DNA of 8,607 nt from Bdellovibrionales bacterium. Its GTDB lineage: Bacteria; Bdellovibrionota; Bdellovibrionia; Bdellovibrionales; UBA840. A model generated the notes under the pieces. The model was not told where the DNA came from, did not search any database, and was given only the letters and a program-made list of their open reading frames with translations. The DNA lies in assembly GCA_020434605.1 (NCBI GenBank), contig JAGRAL010000142.1, positions 1 to 8,607 of the forward strand. The letters run 5' to 3'. This document shows, one piece after another, positions 1 through 4,979 of the stretch; the stretch's first letter is position 1, and the number at the start of each line of letters is the position of its first letter. The position numbers and the translations under genes were made by a program.

Positions 1-511
1 CCGTTGGCTCGTTAATAATACGCTTAACATCAAGGCCGGCGATTTTACCCGCATCTTTTGTTGCCTGTCTTTGCGAATCATTAAAGTACGCAGGAACCGT
101 GATAACGGCTTCTGTTACTTCAGTGCCAAGATAGTCTTCGGCTGTCTTTTTTAGTTTTTGTAAAATCATAGCTGAAATTTGCTCTGGCGTATAAACATCA
201 CCAGAAACTTCAAATGCCGGCTGTGAATTTTTATTTACTACTTTGTATGGAATTCTTTTTGTTTCATTTTCAACTTCACTAAAGTTACGACCCACGAAAC
301 GCTTTGCAGAATAAATCGTGTTTTCTGGATTTGTTACTGCTTGTCTTTTGGCTACTTGTCCTACTAGTTTTGAACCATCTTTAGTAAATGCTACAACAGA
401 GGGCGTAGTACGCGCTCCTTCTTCGTTTGTTAAAATCTTAGGCTCTCCGTTTTCCATTACGGCTACAACAGAGTTTGTTGTTCCTAAATCTATACCTATA
501 ATTTTGCCCAT
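1..511 (-). CDS. dnaK: Chaperone DnaK (Hsp70), N-terminal part, cut by window edge
   Basis: This is the first 170 codons of the ATP-dependent Hsp70 chaperone, which binds and refolds unfolded cytoplasmic proteins together with DnaJ and GrpE. The start reads MGKIIGIDLGTTNSVVAV, containing the Hsp70 phosphate-binding signature DLGTTNS. Further on are the conserved NTIYSAKRFVGR segment and the second signature AVITVPAYFNDSQRQATKDAG-type block, so only part of the nucleotide-binding domain is inside the window. The start is fixed by a strong Shine-Dalgarno AAGGAG (518-523) six bases before the ATG. The gene lies 52 bases downstream of dnaJ on the same strand with no terminator between them, so co-transcription is likely. 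The usual bacterial order is grpE-dnaK-dnaJ; here dnaJ comes first. No grpE is visible. The identification is secure; the rest of the gene is off the left edge. Confidence 0.97.
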   Translation of the reverse strand, partial: MGKIIGIDLGTTNSVVAVMENGEPKILTNEEGARTTPSVVAFTKDGSKLVGQVAKRQAVTNPENTIYSAKRFVGRNFSEVENETKRIPYKVVNKNSQPAFEVSGDVYTPEQISAMILQKLKKTAEDYLGTEVTEAVITVPAYFNDSQRQATKDAGKIAGLDVKRIINEPT

Positions 512-531
512 ATTTCACTCCTTATACTGCC

Positions 532-559
532 AATATGTGTTCTGTTTTAATTTCGTCAA
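532..559 (-). promoter_or_regulatory. Possible dnaK promoter in the dnaJ-dnaK gap
   Basis: On the minus strand TTGACG (559-554) is followed after 16 bases by CATATT (537-532), a moderate match to a sigma-70 promoter. It would start transcription near 525 and leave a very short leader containing the AAGGAG site. The -35 follows a small inverted repeat (GAGAC-AATA-GTCTC) spanning the dnaJ stop codon. This is weak evidence; dnaK may simply be read from the dnaJ promoter. Confidence 0.25.
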
Positions 560-563
560 GAGA

Positions 564-1697
564 CTATTGTCTCGTTAAATCATCTTTTATTTTGCTAAAA
601 AAGCCTGTAATAGCGCCTTTGCTCACTTCTTCGCTTCTCAATTCAGCTATTTGCTTTAAAGCCTTTTCTTCTTCTGTCTTTAATTTTTTTGGAATTTCTA
701 CGATCACTCTAAAAATCATGTCCCCACGACCATAGCCGCGTAGACTTGGTATGCCCTTTCCTCTTAAAGTAACGGTTTCTCCTGGTTGTGTTCCAGCAGG
801 CACCTCTACTTTTTCAGGCCCTCTAAATGTATCCACCATAATAGTCGTCCCTAAAATCGCCTGAACATAAGATACTTTTACTTCGCCAATTAAATCATTT
901 TCTTCTCTAACAAATTGCTCGTTTGGTTTTACAAAAACTTCAACGTATAAATCTCCTGCTGGGCCACCATTAAAACCGCCTTCACCCTCTCCACTCACTC
1001 TGAGCCTAGTGCCGGTATCCACGCCAGGTGGGATTTTTACTTCGATTTTCTTTTTCTTCGCTTCTCTTGCAGTTCCCTTACATTTTTTGCATGGTTTTTT
1101 AATGATTTTTCCAGATCCTCCGCAAGTAGGACAAGATGTGGAAACTGAAAAGAAACCTTGTGCACGAATCACTTGCCCCATGCCATTACAAGTTTCACAC
1201 GTCTCTGGAGAATAACCTGCCTCTGCCCCTGTGCCGTGACAAGTAGAACAAGAAACATTGGCATCAAATTCGATTTGCTTCTCTAAGCCTTCAACAACTT
1301 CTTTTAAATCAATCTCTAAAAGATAGCGTAAGTGGGCACCTTGCCTTGGGCCATTGCGATTTTTAGCTCTTCTTCCACCAAAGCCACCGCCGCCACCAAA
1401 AAACTCCCCAAAAATATCTCCAAATGAAGAGAAGATATCTTCCATATCTTGAAACTGCGGTCCGCCGCCACTACCTTTAAAGGCCGCGTGTCCGTACTGA
1501 TCATAGAGTTTTCTTTTCTCTGGGTTTCCTAAAACATCATAAGCTTCAGCTGCTTTTTTAAATTTATCCTCTGCCTCTTTATTGCCCGGATTTTTATCTG
1601 GGTGAAATTGCATGGCGAGCATTCTGTACGCTTTTTTTATGGTCGTCTGATCTGCATTCTTTTGAATGCCTAAAATTTCATAATAGTCTATTTGCAT
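564..1697 (-). CDS. dnaJ: Chaperone DnaJ (Hsp40, type I)
   Basis: DnaJ is the co-chaperone that delivers unfolded proteins to DnaK and stimulates its ATPase in the cytoplasm. All type I parts are present in the 377-residue product. They are an N-terminal J domain (about 1-70) with the essential HPD motif at 32-34, a Gly/Phe-rich linker (about 75-110, ending in a run of glycines), and a zinc-binding domain with four CxxC pairs (Cys 150/153, 167/170, 189/192, 203/206). The C-terminal substrate-binding domains follow. The fourth motif reads CKKCKGTA, with Ala in place of the usual last Gly. I chose the ATG at 1697 over an in-frame TTG two codons upstream because GGGAA (1704-1708) lies at normal spacing from the ATG but almost touches the TTG. 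The length is normal for the family. It is transcribed ahead of dnaK, probably as one unit. Confidence 0.96.
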   Translation of the reverse strand: MQIDYYEILGIQKNADQTTIKKAYRMLAMQFHPDKNPGNKEAEDKFKKAAEAYDVLGNPEKRKLYDQYGHAAFKGSGGGPQFQDMEDIFSSFGDIFGEFFGGGGGFGGRRAKNRNGPRQGAHLRYLLEIDLKEVVEGLEKQIEFDANVSCSTCHGTGAEAGYSPETCETCNGMGQVIRAQGFFSVSTSCPTCGGSGKIIKKPCKKCKGTAREAKKKKIEVKIPPGVDTGTRLRVSGEGEGGFNGGPAGDLYVEVFVKPNEQFVREENDLIGEVKVSYVQAILGTTIMVDTFRGPEKVEVPAGTQPGETVTLRGKGIPSLRGYGRGDMIFRVIVEIPKKLKTEEEKALKQIAELRSEEVSKGAITGFFSKIKDDLTRQ

Positions 1698-1715
1698 TAG
1701 CAATTCCCAAAAATA

Positions 1716-1759
1716 TAAAACCTAGTCATTTAAAGTACTTAGGTTTATCTCTAAAACCT
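1716..1759 (-). promoter_or_regulatory. dnaJ leader with two competing hairpins
   Basis: In the predicted dnaJ leader RNA the segment AAACCT (1746-1741) can pair with an identical AGGTTT on either side. The upstream copy (1759-1754) gives a 6-bp stem with a 7-base loop. The downstream copy (1723-1718) gives 6 bp plus AGT/ACT around one bulged A. The two pairings exclude each other. The downstream stem ends about 9 bases before the GGGAA ribosome-binding site. This is a by-eye observation in AT-rich sequence. A regulatory role is inference. Confidence 0.25.
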
Positions 1760-1773
1760 GATTATTAACACTT

Positions 1774-1803
1774 TAAATATGGTAACTAACGCATTTTTGT
1801 CAA
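1774..1803 (-). promoter_or_regulatory. Candidate dnaJ(-dnaK) promoter
   Basis: A perfect -35 hexamer TTGACA (1803-1798, minus strand) is followed after 18 bases by TATTTA (1779-1774), giving a start near 1767 and a leader of about 70 bases. The -35 is convincing and the -10 is weak. The downstream part also reads ACCATATTT, which partly resembles a sigma-32 heat-shock -10 (CCCCATNT). The sequence therefore cannot decide between a housekeeping and a heat-shock promoter. No complete CIRCE operator is present. Confidence 0.4.
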
Positions 1804-1851
1804 TAAGTGGATGGTTTATTTAGGCTTTTAGGATTTAGTCATTGAGTGCGG

Positions 1852-2499
1852 TCAATTAGAATAGGTGTCTGGTGTGACACCTAAGGCCTTAAGCCTTTCA
1901 AGAACTCTCTCCCTGCCCTCGGCTTTTGGAAAGCGCTTTAGGTAATCTAAAAGAGAGCGGATTGCTAAGTCTTTTTGCCCTGATTCGCTGTAGAGTTTTC
2001 CCGCAAGACTGATAAACCACTCTGGTCCACCGTTTTGACTTGCAACCAATAAAAGCTCCGCTGCTTTTTTAGGATTCTTTTCTTCTTCCATAAAGTGATA
2101 CGCCGCCGAATATAGTAGTGGCCAATAGGTTGGAAAAACACCTAGGCCCTTTTCAAAAATTTTAGTCGCTCCCTCACGGTCATCTAAAACGACACTCAAT
2201 ACATCTCCACCACTGCGATACACGGTTCTAAAATGAGGCGCTAAATCCGTCACTGTATTTATGACTTCGTATTGCCAAGTATTGGCTTTATTCGCAGGCT
2301 TTGGAACAATAGTATCTATATCTGGGAGCAAATGTAGCCATAAAGAATCTGCGATCATTGATTTATAGCCAAAATGAAAATACTGATATTTGATTGGGGA
2401 TAAATGAAAAGAAGGAGCTTTATTTGCGCTCCTTCCTTCGTATAAATAATTAAAAACTAGTAAACTAGAAAATATAAGAAGCTTACTGAACTGTACCAT
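1852..2499 (-). CDS. Membrane-anchored TPR-like protein, pilin-gene neighbour
   Basis: This is a 215-residue protein of unknown function. Residues 5-19 are hydrophobic (signal anchor or signal peptide), so the rest probably faces the periplasm. The segment FGYKSMIADSLWL (43-55), followed by an aromatic-rich stretch and TDLAPHF (84-90), matches a family of secreted TPR proteins I recognise by motif from deltaproteobacteria-like genomes. Residues from about 92 to 205 look like helical TPR pairs (for example AAELLLVASQNGGPEWFISL, then KDLAIRSLLDYLKRFP). The ATG lies 17 bases inside the 3' end of the pilin gene with no clear Shine-Dalgarno, so translation is probably coupled to pilin translation. 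A terminator-like hairpin lies within codons 22-31. A start at Met48 would avoid that hairpin, but it would lose the membrane segment and part of the conserved block, so I keep 2499. A role in pilus assembly is inferred from position only. Confidence 0.75.
   Translation of the reverse strand: MVQFSKLLIFSSLLVFNYLYEGRSANKAPSFHLSPIKYQYFHFGYKSMIADSLWLHLLPDIDTIVPKPANKANTWQYEVINTVTDLAPHFRTVYRSGGDVLSVVLDDREGATKIFEKGLGVFPTYWPLLYSAAYHFMEEEKNPKKAAELLLVASQNGGPEWFISLAGKLYSESGQKDLAIRSLLDYLKRFPKAEGRERVLERLKALGVTPDTYSN
2407..2435 (-). terminator. Intrinsic terminator/attenuator after pilin gene, inside next ORF
   Basis: Read on the minus strand, an uninterrupted 8-bp stem GAAGGAGC (2435-2428) / GCTCCTTC (2418-2411) with a 9-base loop is followed by TTTTCATTTA. 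It starts 48 bases after the pilin stop codon and has the form of a Rho-independent terminator with a modest U-tract. It lies within codons 22-31 of the downstream TPR gene. The TPR gene would therefore be expressed only by read-through, or when ribosomes translating it melt the stem. Confidence 0.6.
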
Positions 2500-3040
2500 C
2501 TGAAGTCATAGATAATACTTTATCTTGAGTCATAGTCCAAGTGTCATCAGCTGTACCACCTAACTGACCAGTACAAACAATCGTGAAGTTTTGCATCGCT
2601 GCTGTTCCTGCTGCCGGTGTTACGTCTACTGCTGCGTTTACTAACGCTGCAGCAGTCCCTAAATCTCCTGTACCATCACAAGTAGCTGCCGCAGTTGAAG
2701 CTTGGCAAACAGTAAGTGTGTCCGTGTTTGCATCCGCATATGTGTTTGTATCACGAGGCGGGTTACCACTATCAGTGCTCCAACCACAATTGTAGATAAT
2801 TCTACCTTCAGGCGCATAACCAATTGCTGCTAATTTAGAGTTCATTCTACCGTATTCTGCGATATAGGATTTTTCAGATGAAAACATAGCAGCTAATGTA
2901 GATTTAGCTTCAGCTTGACGAGCTTTACGTTGGTATTTTTGGTAGTTTGGAATCGCAATCGCAGCCAAAACACCGATAATTACAACGGCAATCATAAGCT
3001 CGATTAATGAAAAACCTTTATTATTCTTAAGTGCGTTCAT
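2483..3040 (-). CDS. pilA: Type IV pilin (PilA-like major pilin)
   Basis: This is the precursor of a type IV pilus subunit, processed by prepilin peptidase and assembled into a surface filament. The 185-residue product has a short basic leader ending in KNNKG (to Gly9), the cleavage site G9|F10, and the classic mature start FSLIELMIAVVIIGVLAAIA with Glu at mature position 5 and Pro at mature 22. The C-terminal head is Ala/Thr-rich and has four cysteines (85, 112, 121, 156), enough for two disulfides. GGAGAA lies just upstream of the ATG. The length is somewhat above the common 140-165 residues. The 3' end overlaps the TPR gene by 17 bases, and the protease gene ends 98 bases upstream. It could instead be a minor pilin or pseudopilin, but the terminator right after it and the PilS/PilR-like genes nearby favour major pilin. 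Confidence 0.88.
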   Translation of the reverse strand: MNALKNNKGFSLIELMIAVVIIGVLAAIAIPNYQKYQRKARQAEAKSTLAAMFSSEKSYIAEYGRMNSKLAAIGYAPEGRIIYNCGWSTDSGNPPRDTNTYADANTDTLTVCQASTAAATCDGTGDLGTAAALVNAAVDVTPAAGTAAMQNFTIVCTGQLGGTADDTWTMTQDKVLSMTSDGTVQ

Positions 3041-3077
3041 GAGTTCTCCTTCACAAGATGTCGTACTTTACTCTGAT

Positions 3078-3138
3078 AGTGTAAGAGATTTTTTTTTTGA
3101 AGTGTAGAGAATCTTATAATTATCTCTGATTGATACAA
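3078..3138 (-). promoter_or_regulatory. pilA upstream region: possible promoter, direct repeat and A-tract
   Basis: On the minus strand TTGTAT (3138-3133) and TAAGAT (3116-3111), 16 bases apart, form a weak sigma-70-like promoter. Downstream are two near-identical copies of TCTCT(T)ACACT (3110-3101 and 3088-3078), 23 bases apart, separated by a run of ten A (3098-3089). No GG-N10-GC sigma-54 element is present; this stretch has no GG dinucleotide on the minus strand. The repeats could be a regulator site or tandem -10-like TACACT elements. Confidence 0.3.
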
Positions 3139-4026
3139 TTACTCGGCTAGACCAAAGTTGGTAATCAAAACATCACTGCTAATTGAAAAGTATGAACAGC
3201 TTAAGTTGGTGTCTGTATTTGAACCATTTTGATAGCAATAGCGAAAATGCTTTGGCCCACTACCGTACTCAATACCCGAGTTAAGACCGATTACCTCCCC
3301 TCTGTCATTTACTAATGGGCCACCACTATTTCCACTTAAGGTATCTGCCGAGTGTATTACTAATGGCCCTACAGACAGCTGAAATATGCGCCCATCAGAA
3401 TATGGATATACATCAGCTGTAACTAGTGGCAAAACCTCTATCTTTCTACCCTGAGAAATTCTTTTTAATTTACTCGCGTAGTTCCTTGGAACGCCCGTTT
3501 GCCAGTCGTTCTTACTTCTGAGCGTTAACTTAGGATAACCAATCGCGTAGACTGTATCTGTATTTGTTGAAAGCATACTTGAAGCTAAAGGAGCCGCATC
3601 AATAAGAGCTAAATCGTTTTTACGAAGCTTTACTTCTAACAAAGCTATATCTTTTGTTAATACTGTTTTTAAAACCTTAGAAGAACGGGCAGATACTCTC
3701 CGACCATCGATTTCAAAACCAACACTCAGCCTGCATCTACCTAACCTTGGACAACTTGCTACGTGCGCGTTGGTAACTACCCAGGCAGTTTCTTCGTCTA
3801 TTTTTTTGATTAAAACACCAGAGCCTTCAAACGCTGAACTTAATGGTTGATATTGACCTGTACTTTCATAGTCCTTATTAAATGATCCCGTGTTTTTGAT
3901 TTTAGCGGTTGCTCTCCAAACCTTTGCAAGTGCAGGAGAAGTAGGCATTTGTTCTGAAAAGCCCTCTAAATTAGCAGCAATCCCCAAGCTACATAGAGCT
4001 GTAAAAAAATAAAGCAGTATCCCCAT
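3139..4026 (-). CDS. Secreted trypsin-like serine protease
   Basis: This is a 295-residue chymotrypsin-fold (S1, trypsin-2 type) endopeptidase, probably exported. A hydrophobic N-terminus (residues 2-18) serves as a signal peptide. The catalytic triad is visible in order: His88 in VVTNAHVA, Asp126 in TKDIALLEV, and Ser234 in LSGNSGGPL. Cys92/Cys98 and Cys264/Cys277 are placed as two local disulfides, fitting an extracytoplasmic protein. The Asp-to-Ser interval (108 residues) is longer than in DegP-like enzymes, mainly from a basic insertion around 165-215. No PDZ domain follows, so it is not a full DegP/HtrA. The start has a G-run (GGGGGG) upstream instead of a standard Shine-Dalgarno. It is on the same strand as pilA, 98 bases before it, with no convincing terminator. 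The substrate is unknown and a link to pili is only positional. Confidence 0.85.
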   Translation of the reverse strand: MGILLYFFTALCSLGIAANLEGFSEQMPTSPALAKVWRATAKIKNTGSFNKDYESTGQYQPLSSAFEGSGVLIKKIDEETAWVVTNAHVASCPRLGRCRLSVGFEIDGRRVSARSSKVLKTVLTKDIALLEVKLRKNDLALIDAAPLASSMLSTNTDTVYAIGYPKLTLRSKNDWQTGVPRNYASKLKRISQGRKIEVLPLVTADVYPYSDGRIFQLSVGPLVIHSADTLSGNSGGPLVNDRGEVIGLNSGIEYGSGPKHFRYCYQNGSNTDTNLSCSYFSISSDVLITNFGLAE

Positions 4027-4314
4027 ACTTGCCCCCCAATGAGGTAATGTATACAGACTTTATTACGAGCACTAGTAAAGCCTAAGGCCCTTTACTTATT
4101 TCTTTGTCACCAACTAGTAAAAAATTTATGGCAAGCAAAATCATCGAGTAATTTTACCCCGTATTATTCTTTTCTACATTGTACGAAATATACTGAAAAG
4201 AGCCCTCCTCAAATTTAGTAAGCGTAGAGCAAATCTAGCTTTCTTAGGCTTGTGCACAAAATGCTTTATGACTATACCCTGCCTGAACCAAAACCCACTA
4301 GAGGAGGGATTTAT
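4027..4314. other. Divergent intergenic region between protease and secreted-protein genes
   Basis: This 288-base AT-rich region must hold promoters for both divergent genes. Visible items are an imperfect inverted repeat GTAAAG...CTTTAC (4075-4095), a direct repeat ACTAGTAAA (4071-4079 and 4113-4121, 42 bases apart), an isolated TATACT (4189-4194) without a good -35, and the palindrome and promoter candidate described separately. No open frame here looks coding. Confidence 0.4.
4250..4278 (+). promoter_or_regulatory. Candidate promoter with overlapping palindrome
   Basis: TTGTGC (4250-4255) and TATACC (4273-4278) are separated by exactly 17 bases. Transcription would begin near 4285 and give a leader of about 30 bases carrying the strong GAGGAGG site. 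The -35 is the left part of a perfect 10-bp palindrome TTGTGCACAA (4250-4259), placed where a repressor or activator could act. Both hexamers are imperfect, so this is a candidate only. Confidence 0.35.
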
Positions 4315-4923
4315 ATGAGAAAACTATTATTATCACTTGTAGTTCTTGCTGCTGCGAACGCAAACGCTGGATCTAGCAAGAAGTTTACAGACAGTATTTC
4401 TGGTGCTTCTATTCAAGTATCTGACGCTTCAGGTGCTTCATTAGATGCTTCTGGAAACGCAGTTTCTGCATCTGCTACTTTTTTAGCTGACACTAGCGTT
4501 GCTGGTTGGAAGCTTTCTAAGAAGATTGCTCTAAGAACTGCAAGAGCAGTTGGTAACAGCATCGAATTTTCTGGTGATGTTATTTCTGACGTAGCTACAA
4601 CTAGCTGGGATCTTTCTAAGAGATCTGGAAAAGCTTCTGTTAAAATTACAGTTGCTGCTAGCAAAGAAGCTAAGAAACTTGCTTCTAAGTTAGGTAAAGC
4701 TTCTGTAAGAGGTGTTCGTGCTTCTGGTAAAGCTTCTGTTGTTGTAGTTCAAGCTTTAGTAGACGTTGTAGGAACTATCGTAGTTACTCCTTCTGTTGCA
4801 GCGAAAGCTCTTTCTGAAGGCAGACTTGCTGATTCAAGCAAAGTTCTACTTTTCTTACCATCTAACATCGTATTAGCAGCTTTCGGTAGCGAGTATCACT
4901 ACGAAACTCTTATCGTTGAATAG
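4315..4923 (+). CDS. Small secreted Ala/Ser/Lys-rich protein with 11-residue repeats, unknown function
   Basis: I do not recognise this 202-residue protein. It has a clear signal peptide (MRKLLLSLVVLAAANANA, cleavage after Ala18), so the mature form is about 184 residues and lacks cysteine. The mature N-terminus is Ser/Gly/Ala-rich with SGAS units. Residues 61-148 fall into 11-residue steps: W-x-LSK recurs at 65 and 98 (33 apart), and GKASV recurs at 105, 127 and 138 (22 and 11 apart). The middle is strongly basic (many Lys/Arg). The C-terminal part (142-190) is hydrophobic. An 11-residue period is typical of long amphipathic helices that lie on membranes or polymers; that role is inference. 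The start at 4315 is fixed by GAGGAGG (4301-4307); an upstream in-frame GTG (4252) would bury the signal peptide. Codons are strongly skewed (Ala mostly GCT, Ser mostly TCT), suggesting high expression. A strong terminator follows. Confidence 0.8.
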   Translation: MRKLLLSLVVLAAANANAGSSKKFTDSISGASIQVSDASGASLDASGNAVSASATFLADTSVAGWKLSKKIALRTARAVGNSIEFSGDVISDVATTSWDLSKRSGKASVKITVAASKEAKKLASKLGKASVRGVRASGKASVVVVQALVDVVGTIVVTPSVAAKALSEGRLADSSKVLLFLPSNIVLAAFGSEYHYETLIVE

Positions 4924-4942
4924 TTAGTTACGAATTAATTTG

Positions 4943-4969
4943 AGCCCGTAGAAATACGGGCTTTTTTTT
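4943..4969 (+). terminator. Intrinsic terminator directly before the DUF2145 gene
   Basis: A perfect 8-bp stem AGCCCGTA / TACGGGCT closes a GAAA tetraloop. The last stem base begins a run of eight T (4962-4969). This is a textbook Rho-independent terminator 19 bases after the stop of the upstream gene. The T-run is immediately followed by the AGGAGGA ribosome-binding site (4970-4976) and the ATG at 4980 of the next gene. The terminator therefore stands between the upstream promoter and that gene. Confidence 0.92.
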
Positions 4970-4979
4970 AGGAGGAATC

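Noticed and set aside
318..735. Two plus-strand ORFs over the dnaK start and dnaJ end
   Set aside because: They lie antisense to firmly identified chaperone genes, with no start signals or protein-like composition.
1009..1215. Plus-strand ORF over the DnaJ zinc-finger region
   Set aside because: It is a shadow of dnaJ, whose Cys-rich reading frame is certain.
1836..1856. Half of a CIRCE-like operator (GCACTC) upstream of dnaJ
   Set aside because: The matching inverted half is absent, and the site lies next to the preceding gene's stop, well above the promoter candidate.
3105..3127. Inverted repeat AGAGA...TCTCT after the protease gene as a terminator
   Set aside because: It has only five AT-rich pairs, a long loop and no U-tract on the transcribed side.
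4075..4095. Inverted repeat GTAAAG...CTTTAC as a terminator
   Set aside because: The stem is interrupted by a bulge, no plus-strand gene ends before it, and the following sequence is not a clear T-run.
4129..4145. TGGCAAG resembling a sigma-54 -24 element
   Set aside because: The required GC at the -12 position is missing.
4252..4314. In-frame GTG extension (21 residues) of the repeat-protein gene
   Set aside because: It has no ribosome-binding site, it buries a clear signal peptide, and GAGGAGG lies at ideal distance from the ATG at 4315.
4413..4664. 83-codon ORF antisense to the repeat-protein gene
   Set aside because: It arises from the skewed GCT/TCT codons of the real gene, lacks a ribosome-binding site and resembles no protein.
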